A DNA stretch of 64,000 nucleotides, taken from positions 1 through 64,000 of the forward strand of contig NZ_JAMXMV010000010.1 of assembly GCF_024055715.1 (NCBI RefSeq), written 5' to 3'. Below are positions 52,522 through 61,072 of the stretch, piece after piece; the first letter of the stretch is position 1, and each line of letters starts with the position of its first letter. The notes beneath the pieces are model-generated. The model saw nothing but the letters and a program-made list of their open reading frames with translations, was not told the DNA's origin and made no database searches. Both the position numbers and the translations under genes were made by a program. This DNA is from Actinoallomurus soli (GTDB lineage: Bacteria > Actinomycetota > Actinomycetes > Streptosporangiales > Streptosporangiaceae).

Positions 52522-53733
52522 ATGGGGGACGGGCCGGTTCACGGCCTCGACGACGGGGTGACCGTGGGCGTGGAGGAGGAGTTCCTCCTCGTGGACGCGG
52601 AGACGCGGCGGACCGTGCCACGGGCGGCGGCCGTGCTCGCGCGGGTCCCGAAGCCCCGGGTCGCGCCCACTCCCGGCGGGGGGCTGTACGAGGAGCTGCT
52701 CACCGCGCAGGTGGAGGCCGCGACCGGAATCTGCACCACGCTGGACGCCCTGCGCGATCACCTGTGCGACGGACGGCGCCGGCTCGCCGCCGCCGCGAGC
52801 GGCGAGGACGCGCGCCTGATCTCCTCGGGAACCGCGGTGCTGCCCGGCCCCTCCGTCCCGGTCACTCCGGGAGAACGGTTCGCGCAGATCGCCGACCGGT
52901 ACGCCGGCGTGGTGGCCGACTACCAGACGTGCGGCTGTCACGTCCACACCGGCGTCGCCGACCGGGAGACGGCGGTCGCGGTGGTGAACCACCTGCGCCC
53001 CTGGCTGCCGACGCTGGTCGCGTTGGCGGCGAACTCGCCGTTCGATCACGGCCGGGACTCGGGGTACGCGAGCTGGCGGATGCTGGAGCAGGCGCGCTTC
53101 CCCGGATCCGGGGTGCCGCCGTCGTTCCCCTCGGCCTCGGCCTACGACCACCAGGTCGCCCTGCTGGTCGAGGCCGGCGCTCTCATCGACGAGCGCATGT
53201 CCTTCTGGCTCGCCCGGCCGTCGCCCCGGCTGCCGACCGTCGAGGTACGGGCGGGGGACGCCGCCGCCACCGTGGACGAGGCGATCCTGCAGGCGGCCCT
53301 CGTCCGTGCCCTGGTCCGTACGGCCCTGACCGACCTCGCGCGGGGCCGGGAGGCGCCCGCCGTCGGTTCCCAGCTCTGCGCGGCCGCGACGTGGTCGGCG
53401 GCACGCTACGGCCTGGACGGCCCCGGGGTGCATCCGATCGAGGAGCGCGCGGTGCCGGCGGCACGGTTGCTGCGGGAGATGCTCGACCGCATCCGCCCGG
53501 CGCTGGAGGCGTCGGGAGACCTGGCCCGCGTACACGCCGTCCTGGCCTGGCTGTCGCGTCACGGCGGCGGTGCCTCCCGCCAGCGCGCCGCCGCCGCGCA
53601 CGGTCCGGAGGCCGTGGTGGACCTGCTCGCCGAGCAGACGATCGCCGCCACCGAGGCCCCCGCCGGCCTTTCCAACCGGTCCGGCCGGTCCGGCCGCCAC
53701 CGGCAGGACGAAGACCTGACGGAGTCGTCATGA
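52522..53733 (+). CDS. Carboxylate-amine ligase, GCS2 (YbdK) family
   Basis: 403 aa. It begins with VTVGVEEEFLLVDAETRRTV, the glutamate-cysteine-ligase type 2 motif (acidic metal site), and has a central CGCHVHTGVADRETAVAV and LARPSPRLPTVEVRAGDAA. It would join an amine such as cysteine to a carboxylate such as glutamate using ATP. It overlaps the diiron-protein gene by ATGA. In this setting it may make an amide or dipeptide substrate for that protein rather than glutathione, which actinomycetes lack. Confidence 0.9.
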   Translation: MGDGPVHGLDDGVTVGVEEEFLLVDAETRRTVPRAAAVLARVPKPRVAPTPGGGLYEELLTAQVEAATGICTTLDALRDHLCDGRRRLAAAASGEDARLISSGTAVLPGPSVPVTPGERFAQIADRYAGVVADYQTCGCHVHTGVADRETAVAVVNHLRPWLPTLVALAANSPFDHGRDSGYASWRMLEQARFPGSGVPPSFPSASAYDHQVALLVEAGALIDERMSFWLARPSPRLPTVEVRAGDAAATVDEAILQAALVRALVRTALTDLARGREAPAVGSQLCAAATWSAARYGLDGPGVHPIEERAVPAARLLREMLDRIRPALEASGDLARVHAVLAWLSRHGGGASRQRAAAAHGPEAVVDLLAEQTIAATEAPAGLSNRSGRSGRHRQDEDLTESS

Positions 53734-54716
53734 TCGCGAATCCCACGCTGCCCGAGCCTCGGGGCCCCTTGTCGGAGGCCGTGATCACGGCGCTCGCCCG
53801 CGGCTCGCCGCCCGAGTCGGCTCCGCGGGAGGTCCGCGACGCGGCGGCTCTCGGCGAGGACCTGCATCTGGCCCTGTACGTCTGCTACGAGCTGCACTAT
53901 CGCGGGTTCGACGGGGTGGACCCGTGCTGGGAGTGGGATCCGGACCTGCTGCGGCTGCGCGGGCGGCTGGAGGACCGCTTCCTGCCGGCGCTGCGCGCGG
54001 AGTCGCCCGGTGGCACCGACACGGCGGCCGCGCTGGGAGAGCTCCTCGTCGAGGATCCCGGCGCGTACGGCGTCTCGCACCACCTGCTCGACACGGGACA
54101 GTGGTGGGAGATGCGCGAGTACCTGGCGCATCGCTCGATCTACCACCTGAAAGAGGCCGACCCGCACGCGTGGGTGATTCCGCGCCTGCAGGGCGAGAGC
54201 AAGGCGGCGCTGGTCGCCGTCGAGTTCGACGAGTTCGGCGGCGGGCGTGGCGAGCGGATGCACGCGAAACTGTTCGCGGACCTCCTGGACGGCGCCGGGT
54301 TGGACTCCCGCTACGGCCACTACCTCGACCACGCGCCCGCCCAGACGCTGGCCACCGTGAACCTCATGTCGCTGTTCGGCCTGCACCGGGCGCTGCGCGG
54401 GGCCCTCGTCGGGCACTTCGCCGCCGCGGAGATCACCACCCCGCCCGGCGCGGACCGGCTCGCGCGGGCCCTGACCCGGCTGGGTGCGGGGCCGGAGTGC
54501 ACGCGGTTCTTCACCGAGCACATCGAGGCCGACGCCGTGCACGAGCAGGTGATGCGCCGGGACGTGATCGGCGACCTGCTCGCACGGGAGCCGGAGCTGG
54601 CGGCCGACGTCGTGCTCGGAATCCAGGCCACCACGCTCTTGGAGGACCGCCTCGCCGCCCACCTGCTGGGAAGCTGGCGGGCGGGCCGCACCTCCCTGCG
54701 TCGCCCGCTCCCCTAG
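53730..54716 (+). CDS. Haem-oxygenase-like iron-containing redox enzyme (HDO type)
   Basis: 328 aa, ATG overlapping the GCS2 stop. The helical core (about 130-310) shows possible diiron ligands in order: Glu/His in REYLAHRSIYHLKEADPH, Glu in VEFDEFGGGRGERMHAKLF with its His, and the last pair in FFTEHIEADAVHEQ. This pattern fits haem-oxygenase-like diiron oxidases such as UndA, BesC and CADD, which cut or oxidise amino acids and fatty acids. The product here is unknown. An N-terminal extension of about 120 residues is longer than in minimal members. Confidence 0.88.
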   Translation: MIANPTLPEPRGPLSEAVITALARGSPPESAPREVRDAAALGEDLHLALYVCYELHYRGFDGVDPCWEWDPDLLRLRGRLEDRFLPALRAESPGGTDTAAALGELLVEDPGAYGVSHHLLDTGQWWEMREYLAHRSIYHLKEADPHAWVIPRLQGESKAALVAVEFDEFGGGRGERMHAKLFADLLDGAGLDSRYGHYLDHAPAQTLATVNLMSLFGLHRALRGALVGHFAAAEITTPPGADRLARALTRLGAGPECTRFFTEHIEADAVHEQVMRRDVIGDLLAREPELAADVVLGIQATTLLEDRLAAHLLGSWRAGRTSLRRPLP

Positions 54717-54962
54717 TCAGTCCTTGCGCTTGCGGCGATGGCTGGTGTCGCACAGCGGGTACCGGCGGCTGCGCCGGCACGCGCACACGGCGACCATGAA
54801 GCGATCACAGTGTAGGATCCCGCCGTCGTCGGTGACCAGCTCCACCGGTCCCTCCACGAGCACCGGCCCACCCGGCACGACGACCACGCGCCGCGGTTCC
54901 CGCCCCGGCGGGCCGTCCGGGCGTTCAGTTCCGGTCGGCACGGACCACCACCAGCTCCTCAT
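54717..54962 (-). CDS. CDGSH-type iron-sulfur protein (CDTSH variant)
   Basis: 81 aa at the longest start; GTG 54941 is an alternative. The [2Fe-2S] motif reads CACRRSRRYPLCDTSH: three Cys and one His in the right spacing, but CDTSH instead of CDGSH. Upstream it has VLVEGPVELVTDDGG, typical of the short bacterial family. It is probably a redox or iron-sulfur carrier. Its stop directly abuts the stop of the diiron-protein gene on the other strand, and its start overlaps the methyltransferase end. Confidence 0.83.
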   Translation of the reverse strand: MRSWWWSVPTGTERPDGPPGREPRRVVVVPGGPVLVEGPVELVTDDGGILHCDRFMVAVCACRRSRRYPLCDTSHRRKRKD

Positions 54963-55569
54963 GTCGCTGACCCGGATGGATCAGCCCCTGCGCCTCCAGG
55001 AACGCCGCCCGTGACCGCATCACCGGCCCGAACGGCTGCGTCCGCCGTGCCACGACCGACGCCTTGAGCCCGGCCCGGCGCAGCGAGTTCAGTGTCGTCT
55101 CCACCCCGCACAGTACGGACTGGACCATCAGCAGGGTTCCGCCGACGGCCAGCGCCCCCGGCGCGTGAGCACAGATCCGGTCGATCATCGCCCGGCCCTG
55201 CCGGCCCGCGTCCCAGGCCCGGCCGCGCACGCGGCGTGGCGCGTCCGCGCTGGGCACGTACGGCGGGTTGGCCACGATGACGTCGAACACCTCGTCCGCG
55301 ATGGGCTCGAACAGGTCGCCGCGGAGCACCCGCACCGGCACCCGCCGCAGCCGCGTGTTCATCCACGCCGTGAGCACCGCGCGCCCCTCGAGATCCACCG
55401 CCGTCACGGACTCGGCGCCGGCGTAGGCGGCGATGATCGCCAGCAGCCCGGTCCCGGTGCACAGATCGAGCACCCGGGAACCCCGAATCCCATCGCAGCA
55501 CAGCTCTCTGGCCAGCAAGAACGTGTCGCTTTGCGGCCGGTACACCCCGAGGGGCCGGAACATCCACAT
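54925..55569 (-). CDS. HemK2/MTQ2-like SAM-dependent methyltransferase
   Basis: 214 aa. The SAM site is VLDLCTGTGLLAIIAAYAGA with the acidic VTAVDLEG, and the catalytic motif is VIVANPPYVPS, as in N6-adenine or glutamine methyltransferases. It lacks the long N-terminal domain of PrmC, so it is the compact HemK2 type. The target may be a protein or a small molecule made by the adjacent cluster. It is co-oriented with the CDGSH gene and overlaps it. Confidence 0.88.
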   Translation of the reverse strand: MWMFRPLGVYRPQSDTFLLARELCCDGIRGSRVLDLCTGTGLLAIIAAYAGAESVTAVDLEGRAVLTAWMNTRLRRVPVRVLRGDLFEPIADEVFDVIVANPPYVPSADAPRRVRGRAWDAGRQGRAMIDRICAHAPGALAVGGTLLMVQSVLCGVETTLNSLRRAGLKASVVARRTQPFGPVMRSRAAFLEAQGLIHPGQRHEELVVVRADRN

Positions 55570-55900
55570 CGGCGCCGCCTATCAGGTTGATCGATGTCTC
55601 GGGCCGCCCGCCCCGGCACCATCGCCGGGCCGGCAGGCGCTTCGTGCGCGAGAGATCGGGGGCTTCCCCCGGCCGCCCCGTCCAGTGACGGGCAGAACCC
55701 GGTCCGCGGTGACGGGTCACCCGGCTGGAAACGGGGTTCGTCCCTATCGCCGGCCCGCCGTCGGTCCGCAACCGCTGGCGTCCCATTCGCGGGCCTCCAG
55801 CCGGTTTGTTCCCAGGACGACGCGCCGCCTCACCTACCCCGCTCCGGAGAACCGGCCCTGAACTCCTGAGCGGAAGGGCCCTACTTCTTGGTGTAGGTCA
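55570..55900. other. Gene-free stretch between methyltransferase and rdgB repeat region
   Basis: No credible gene is seen in this 331-bp stretch, which has slightly lower GC around 55740-55900. A short minus-strand frame ending GTLTYTKK at 55881 looks protein-like but is too short to call. Confidence 0.5.
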
Positions 55901-55987
55901 GTGTTCCCCGAGGCGGACGTCGAGGCGCTGATCGCGAGTGTCGTGGAGCGCGTGCTGCCGCCCGATGAGGGCGCGGCGAGCCGGTAG
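55901..55987 (+). pseudogene. Possible 3' remnant of a lost gene
   Basis: 28 codons with a protein-like sequence (EADVEALIASVVERVLPPDE) ending in TAG. It has clear actinomycete third-position GC and reads as an amphipathic C-terminal helix. No upstream coding part in frame can be seen, so it is probably the end of a deleted gene. Low confidence. Confidence 0.3.
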
Positions 55988-55990
55988 CCC

Positions 55991-56129
55991 TCAGCCCGCG
56001 CACGGATGCGTGCCCGCACGCGGCGGTGGCCCGCAGCCCGCGCACGGTTACGCACCCGCGCGCGGCGGTGGCCCTCAGCCTACGCACGGTTATGCGCCCG
56101 CACGGGGCGGTGGCGCTCAGCCCGCGTGG
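55991..56129. repeat. 42-bp tandem repeat overlapping the rdgB stop
   Basis: Units begin at 55991, 56033, 56075 and, partly, 56117, all with (T/G)CAGCC then GCACGG. The fourth is the 3' end of rdgB itself: the repeated TCAGCC is rdgB's stop codon and last codon on the minus strand. On the plus strand the units would read as 14-residue PQPAHGYAPARGGG repeats, but no gene carries them. Confidence 0.85.
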
Positions 56130-56713
56130 TCGACCCGCGCGAGGATGCGGGCCGCGAGGGCGGTGAACGCCTTGCCACGGTGGCTGATGGCGTCCTTCTC
56201 CTCGGCGCTCAGCTCGGAGTTCGTACGCGTGTCGCCCTCGGGCACGAAGATCGGGTCGTAGCCGAAGCCGTTCGTGCCGCGCGGCGCGTCGATGACGACG
56301 CCGTCCATGGTGCCCTCGACGGTGTCCTCCTCGCCGGACGGCCAGGCGATGGCGGCCGCGCACACGAAGCGGGCGCCCCGGTGCTCGGGCGCCACGTCGG
56401 CGAGCTGGCCGAGGAGCAGGTCGAGGTTGGCCTGGTCGTCGCCGTGCCGGCCGGCCCAGCGGGCGGAGAAGATCCCGGGCATGCCGTTCATCGCGTCGAC
56501 GCACAGGCCGGAGTCGTCCGCGACGGCGGGCAGCCCGGTGTGCGCCGCGATCGCGCGGGCCTTGAGCAGCGCGTTGCCGGCGAACGTCAGCTCGGTCTCG
56601 GGGACCTCCGGCGCGTCCGGGAACTCGCCGAGCCCGACGACGTCGATGCCGTCGAGGATCCGGCGCAGCTCGGCGACCTTGCCCTGGTTGCGGGTGGCGA
56701 GCACGACCTTCAT
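56117..56713 (-). CDS. rdgB: Non-canonical purine NTP pyrophosphatase (RdgB/HAM1)
   Basis: 198 aa. It begins with [18 protein letters not shown], the substrate-binding motif, and has [20 protein letters not shown] and the late [10 protein letters not shown]. It hydrolyses dITP, XTP and similar nucleotides, protecting DNA and RNA from deaminated bases. Its ATG overlaps the rph stop (ATGA). It ends the conserved actinobacterial block cysO-cysM ... murI-MBL-rph-rdgB. Confidence 0.96.
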   Translation of the reverse strand: MKVVLATRNQGKVAELRRILDGIDVVGLGEFPDAPEVPETELTFAGNALLKARAIAAHTGLPAVADDSGLCVDAMNGMPGIFSARWAGRHGDDQANLDLLLGQLADVAPEHRGARFVCAAAIAWPSGEEDTVEGTMDGVVIDAPRGTNGFGYDPIFVPEGDTRTNSELSAEEKDAISHRGKAFTALAARILARVDHAG

Positions 56714-57429
56714 TGCGCGAGTGCCTCCTGCTGGATGCGGGTGAGCTCGGCGCAGCCCCCGGCCGCCAGGTCGACGAGGGCGTCGAGCTCGGAGCGGTCG
56801 AACGGCTGGCCCTCCGCGGTGCCCTGCACCTCGACGAAGCGGCCGTCACCGGTGCAGACGACGTTCATGTCGGTCTCGGCGGCGACGTCCTCCTCGTAGC
56901 ACAGGTCGAGCCGGGGCTCGCCGTCGATGACGCCGACGCTGACCGCCGCGACGGAGCCGACCAGCGGGCTGGACTTGACCAGCTTGCGGCCGCGCATCCA
57001 GGCGACCGCGTCGGCGAGGGCGACGTACGCGCCGGTGATCGCGGCGGTGCGGGTGCCGCCGTCGGCCTCCAGCACGTCGCAGTCGAGGATGATGGTGTTC
57101 TCCCCCAGCGCCTTGTAGTCGACGCAGGCCCGCAGCGACCGGCCGACGAGACGCGAGATCTCGTGCGTGCGGCCGCCGATCTTGCCCCGGACCGACTCGC
57201 GGTCGTTCCGGGTGTTCGTCGCGCGCGGCAGCATGGCGTACTCCGCCGTCACCCAGCCGAGCCCCGAGTCACGGCGCCAGCGCGGCACGCTGGTCTGGAC
57301 GGAGGCGGCGCACAGCACGCGCGTGCGGCCGAACTCCACCAGCACGGAACCCTCGGCGTGGGAGAGCCAGCCGCGCTGGATGCGGACGGGACGTAGCTGG
57401 TCGGCTGACCGACCGTCGGGGCGAGCCAT
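56710..57429 (-). CDS. rph: RNase PH
   Basis: 239 aa from ATG 57429. Signature regions are [29 protein letters not shown] and [20 protein letters not shown], giving the phosphate and metal sites. It trims tRNA 3' ends phosphorolytically. It overlaps rdgB and lies 95 bp after the metallo-phosphodiesterase gene, from which it is separated by a terminator-like palindrome. Confidence 0.97.
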   Translation of the reverse strand: MARPDGRSADQLRPVRIQRGWLSHAEGSVLVEFGRTRVLCAASVQTSVPRWRRDSGLGWVTAEYAMLPRATNTRNDRESVRGKIGGRTHEISRLVGRSLRACVDYKALGENTIILDCDVLEADGGTRTAAITGAYVALADAVAWMRGRKLVKSSPLVGSVAAVSVGVIDGEPRLDLCYEEDVAAETDMNVVCTGDGRFVEVQGTAEGQPFDRSELDALVDLAAGGCAELTRIQQEALAQ

Positions 57430-57491
57430 GAGCCCAACCCTATCCAGCGCCCGGACCGGTGACGCTCGAAGTTCGCACACCGTGCCCGGGT

Positions 57492-57513
57492 GGGCGGCCC
57501 GGCCGGGCCGCCC
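57492..57513 (-). terminator. 22-bp perfect GC palindrome past the MBL gene
   Basis: GGGCGGCCCGG followed by CCGGGCCGCCC, a perfect palindrome 12 bp beyond the minus-strand stop at 57525. It would form a very stable hairpin in the transcript before rph. Confidence 0.5.
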
Positions 57514-57524
57514 GCCCGCACCCG

Positions 57525-58274
57525 TCAGAGTTCGTACACCGCGTCCGGGCAGGCCAGCTCGATCGGGCCGCCGTACCCGCTGGACTTGGCCTCGGCGAGG
57601 ATGCTCGCCGAGTCGTTCCAGGGCACGAGGTGCGTGAGCACGAGCCGCCCGGCGCCCGCGCGGGTCGCGTGCTCCCCCGCCTGCCGTGCCGTGAGGTGCA
57701 GATCCGGCGGCAGGTCCGGCCGGTCGAGGAAGGACGCCTCCGCCAGCAGGAGGTCGACTCCGCGGGCCAGCCGGACGAGTTCCTCGCACTCCCCCGTGTC
57801 GCCGGAGTAGGCGATCGCCGTGCCCTCGTGCTCGACGCGGAAGCCGAACGCCTCGACGGGATGGCTCATCGGCGCCGTCGTGATGGTGAACGGCCCGAGC
57901 CGGAACGTCCCGGTGCGCAGCGTCTGGAAGTCGAACGCCTGCCGCATGCCCGGATCCAGTTCCAGGTCGTACGCGCGCGCCATCCGGTCCGCGACGCCCT
58001 CGGGTCCGTACACCGGGATCCGCGGCTTCGGCCCCTCCGGCGCGTACGTCCGGGCGACCCAGTATCCGCACAGGTCGAGGCAGTGGTCCGCGTGGAGATG
58101 CGACAGCAGGACGGCCTCGATGTCGTACAGCCCGATGTGGCGCTGAAGTGGACCGAGGGCTCCGCTGCCGAGATCGAGGAGGATCGCGAAGCCGTCGGCT
58201 TCGACGAGATAGCAGGACGCCGGACTGTCCGGGCCGGGGAAGCTCCCCGAACAGCCGATCACCGTGAGCCGCAC
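57525..58274 (-). CDS. MBL-fold phosphodiesterase (Rv1339-like)
   Basis: 249 aa, GTG start. The metallo-beta-lactamase motif is [13 protein letters not shown] (about 58-70), followed by [12 protein letters not shown] and LVLTHLVPW, completing two metal sites. Its position between murI and rph matches Mycobacterium Rv1339, reported as an unusual cAMP phosphodiesterase. The same activity is likely but inferred from family and synteny. Confidence 0.9.
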   Translation of the reverse strand: MRLTVIGCSGSFPGPDSPASCYLVEADGFAILLDLGSGALGPLQRHIGLYDIEAVLLSHLHADHCLDLCGYWVARTYAPEGPKPRIPVYGPEGVADRMARAYDLELDPGMRQAFDFQTLRTGTFRLGPFTITTAPMSHPVEAFGFRVEHEGTAIAYSGDTGECEELVRLARGVDLLLAEASFLDRPDLPPDLHLTARQAGEHATRAGAGRLVLTHLVPWNDSASILAEAKSSGYGGPIELACPDAVYEL

Positions 58275-58285
58275 GGGCCGACCTC

Positions 58286-59104
58286 CTAACGAGCCGTGAA
58301 CGGAATGCCGACGATCGCGGGTTCGACGAGCCCGATCTCCGGGCCGAGGAAGCGGCGGCCGAGGACGCCGAACGGCGTCGGATCTCCGGTCGCCCGGAAC
58401 CGGTGCCGGGGCTCGGGAGAGCCCTCCGCGCGGGCCAGGCGGCTGTCGTGCAACACCCGGTAGACGTCCTTGGCGGTCTCGTCGGCGCTTGACACGAGGG
58501 TTACCCCGTCACCGGCGACGTATGAGATGACGCCGGTCAGCAACGGGTAATGCGTGCAGCCGAGGATGAGGGTGTCGCACCCCGCGTCAAGGATCGGCTC
58601 GAGGTAGCCGCGCGTGACGTCGAGGAGTTCGTCGCTCATCGTGATGCCTCGCTCCACGAACTCTACGAAACGCGGACACGCGACACTTGTCAGTGTCACA
58701 TGAGGCGCAGCGGCGAACGCGTCCTCATAGGACCGGCTCGTCACGGTCGCACGCGTCGCCACGAGTCCCACCCGTCCCGTACGGCTGGCGCTGACCGCCG
58801 CGCGCACGGCCGGCTTGATGACCTCGACGACCGGGACGTCGTAGCGCTCGCGCGCGTCGCGCAGCACGGCGGAGCTGGCGGTGTTGCAGGCGATCACGAG
58901 CATCTTCACGCCCTCGTCCACGAGGTGGTCGAGAACCTCGAGGGCGTAGGCGCGGACCTCGGCGATCGGCTTCGGGCCGTACGGGGATCGCGCGGTGTCG
59001 GCGACGTACAACATGGATTCGTTCGGCAACTGATCGAGGACGGCGCGGGCGACGGTCAGCCCGCCGACTCCGCTGTCGAAGATCCCGATTGGCGCGTCAG
59101 ACAT
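58286..59104 (-). CDS. murI: Glutamate racemase
   Basis: 272 aa. It has the catalytic cysteines in [14 protein letters not shown] (Cys about 75) and [11 protein letters not shown] (Cys about 185), and the N-terminal [17 protein letters not shown]. It makes D-glutamate for peptidoglycan in the cytoplasm. It lies 11 bp upstream of the MBL gene on the same strand. In mycobacteria a rhomboid gene and cysM come before it; here the interval up to cysM is filled by unrelated genes. Confidence 0.97.
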   Translation of the reverse strand: MSDAPIGIFDSGVGGLTVARAVLDQLPNESMLYVADTARSPYGPKPIAEVRAYALEVLDHLVDEGVKMLVIACNTASSAVLRDARERYDVPVVEVIKPAVRAAVSASRTGRVGLVATRATVTSRSYEDAFAAAPHVTLTSVACPRFVEFVERGITMSDELLDVTRGYLEPILDAGCDTLILGCTHYPLLTGVISYVAGDGVTLVSSADETAKDVYRVLHDSRLARAEGSPEPRHRFRATGDPTPFGVLGRRFLGPEIGLVEPAIVGIPFTAR

Positions 59105-59180
59105 GATCCCAACAGGCTAAAAGACCATGCCCTGATCGGCGGCTCGATGCGCCGCACATCACAGTGTGATTTGAGAGAAA

Positions 59181-59957
59181 CTAACCGCGGCCGACGCGGG
59201 CGATCTGGCGGCTCTGCGCGACGAGGCGGCCGGCGGAGTCCCAGACCTCCATCTCCTCGTCGAACCACCCGTCGCTGACGAGCCGGGCACGGCCGTGGAC
59301 GGCCAGCATGCCCGGCGCGGGAACGGCCCGCATGTGCCAGGTCAGCTCGACGGTCGGCGCCCAGCCGGACGCCCCGGTGTTGAGCACGACCGGGGGCAGC
59401 GCGTCGACGGCGAGCGCGAGGAGGATCCCGTCGGGTTCGTACGGCTCGCGCAGCCGGAGGTGGCCTCGCATCTCGGGCACTCCGGCGGGCCGCCCGTCGA
59501 GCCAGCCCATCGTGGCCGGGTCGTACCGGACGTCGACCTGCCGGGCGAAGCCGTTGTTCGGCGGGAACTCCAGGCACTCCTCGACCGGCGGGAGCTTCTC
59601 CTGCTCGACGGAGTACGCCGGGGCGGCATCGCCGTCGAGGGTGCCGGTGGTGATGAGCGCCTCGACCAGGGCCTGGTCGTTCTGAACGAGGGTGACGCGC
59701 GCCACCGCCGCCGTGCGCCCGGCCTTGAGGGGCTCGACGCGGACCTCGGCGGGCCCGGCCTTCGCGACGCGCAGGAAGCTCGCGCTGGTGGCGATCGGGT
59801 GCGGGTGCGGGGACTCCTCCAGCAGCGCGCGGGTCATGACCGCCATCGAGTAGCCGCCGTTGATCGCCTCCCCGATGCCGAAGTCCCCGTCGAGCTCGGC
59901 GGCGTAGCGCCCCTCCGCCACCCGTCGCACCGTCGTGGCCGCCGCGAAGCCGCCCAT
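59181..59957 (-). CDS. Acyl-CoA thioesterase-like protein (double hotdog)
   Basis: 258 aa from ATG 59957, with GGGGTGGGGA just upstream. The two hotdog halves are seen in GIGEAINGGYSMAVMTRALL (N-terminal) and TGASGWAPTVELTWHMRAVP (C-terminal), ending in GRLVAQSRQIARV as in TesB-like proteins. It would hydrolyse acyl-CoA thioesters. It separates murI from the inserted XRE/PEBP genes and is on the same strand as murI. Confidence 0.88.
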   Translation of the reverse strand: MGGFAAATTVRRVAEGRYAAELDGDFGIGEAINGGYSMAVMTRALLEESPHPHPIATSASFLRVAKAGPAEVRVEPLKAGRTAAVARVTLVQNDQALVEALITTGTLDGDAAPAYSVEQEKLPPVEECLEFPPNNGFARQVDVRYDPATMGWLDGRPAGVPEMRGHLRLREPYEPDGILLALAVDALPPVVLNTGASGWAPTVELTWHMRAVPAPGMLAVHGRARLVSDGWFDEEMEVWDSAGRLVAQSRQIARVGRG

Positions 59958-60072
59958 TCCCCACCCCACCAAGTCGAATCACGTTCGGTAATACCCTACC
60001 GTCCCGGTGGCGTACGGTCCCGGTCGGGAGCACGGATGGGACGATCGCCACACGTCCGGCACCGGCCGGGAC

Positions 60073-60927
60073 TCAGCCCAGCGCCCTCGCCGTCCCGGTG
60101 AGCGCGCCGGCGCGCGTGGTGACGATCCGGCGCAGCGCCCGCTCCGAGGCCGCGTCGGCGGGGGTGACGGCGATCAGGTACTGATCGGAGTTGTCGAGCG
60201 TGGCCAGGGTGGTGTAGCGGACGGTCAGCTCGCCGCCGGCCTCGTGGCGGATGCGCTTCGTCCCGTTGGCGCGTTCGCGCACCGTCTGGTCGTTCCACCA
60301 AGCCGCGAAGTCGTCGCTGCGATGGCGCAGTTCGTCGACCAGCGCGCGCAGCCGGGCGTCGGTGCGGTGGCGCGCGAGGTTGGCGCGCAGGTTACCGACG
60401 GTCTCCCGGGCGATCCTGGTCCAGTCCAGCTGCATCGCGCGGATGCGCGGCACGAGGAACAGCATCCGCGCGACGTTGCCGGTGTCGCCGCTGCCGAAGT
60501 CCGCGCCGAACAACGCCGCCGCGGGCTCGTTGCGGGCCAGGACGTCGAAGCGGAAGTCCACGACGTAGGCGGGCAGCAGCGGCATCCCGCACAGGAGCTC
60601 CTGGAGGGCGGCTCCGACCGGCGCGGGCCGATGCCGTGGCGGCGGCGCCTCCCCCCGCGCGATCAGGTGCAGATGGTGCCGCTCGGACTCCGACAGCCGG
60701 AGGGCTCGCGCCAGGGCGTCGAGGACGGTCGCGCCGGGCGAACCCACCCGGCCCTGCTCCAGACGGGTGTACCACTCGACGCTGATCGCGGCCGACTGGG
60801 CGACCTCCTGGCGCCGCAGGCCCGGCGTACGGCGGTTGCCCGCGACCGGCAGGCCGACGTCCTCCGGCCGTACGCGGGCTCGCATGACCCGCAGGAACTC
60901 CGCCAGGTCGGCGTTGTGCCGGCTCAT
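60073..60927 (-). CDS. XRE-family regulator with MmyB-like ligand domain
   Basis: 284 aa from ATG 60927. The helix-turn-helix is GLRRQEVAQSAAISVEWYTR with LEQGRVGSP, followed by a C-terminal PAS-like MmyB domain with YVVDFRFDVLARNEPAAALFG and ELTVRYTTLATLDN. Such regulators may bind fatty acids or other small ligands. It diverges from the PEBP gene across 145 bp that hold an inverted repeat, suggesting it controls that gene. Confidence 0.93.
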   Translation of the reverse strand: MSRHNADLAEFLRVMRARVRPEDVGLPVAGNRRTPGLRRQEVAQSAAISVEWYTRLEQGRVGSPGATVLDALARALRLSESERHHLHLIARGEAPPPRHRPAPVGAALQELLCGMPLLPAYVVDFRFDVLARNEPAAALFGADFGSGDTGNVARMLFLVPRIRAMQLDWTRIARETVGNLRANLARHRTDARLRALVDELRHRSDDFAAWWNDQTVRERANGTKRIRHEAGGELTVRYTTLATLDNSDQYLIAVTPADAASERALRRIVTTRAGALTGTARALG

Positions 60928-61040
60928 CCGACTCACCCCTGATCGACATGATCCATGCCGCCGGTGCCCGCTGTCCACGGAGGGACCTGGCACTCCGGGT
61001 ACCAGCATCCCGGCGGTCTTCCTCCGCTCGATCCGCGTCG

Positions 61041-61061
61041 CGATCGTTGAACGCACGATCG
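61041..61061. promoter_or_regulatory. Inverted repeat in the PEBP leader, putative XRE operator
   Basis: CGATCGT and ACGATCG are separated by seven bases, 12 bp before the PEBP start codon. It is well placed as a repressor site for the divergent XRE regulator. Confidence 0.4.
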
Positions 61062-61072
61062 AGGAGGAAGAG

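Noticed and set aside
52764-54716. 650-aa fusion of an unknown domain with the diiron protein
   Set aside because: The first half is an out-of-frame reading of the GCS2 gene; ATG 53730 with the ATGA overlap is the true start.
55938-56261. Gene encoding a PQPAHGYAPARGGG repeat protein
   Set aside because: The frame runs into the antisense of rdgB, has no start site or signal, and the repeat is better explained as copies of the rdgB end.
57430-57524. LexA/SOS box near CTCGAAGTTCGCAC
   Set aside because: The spacing and symmetry do not match the actinobacterial SOS box.
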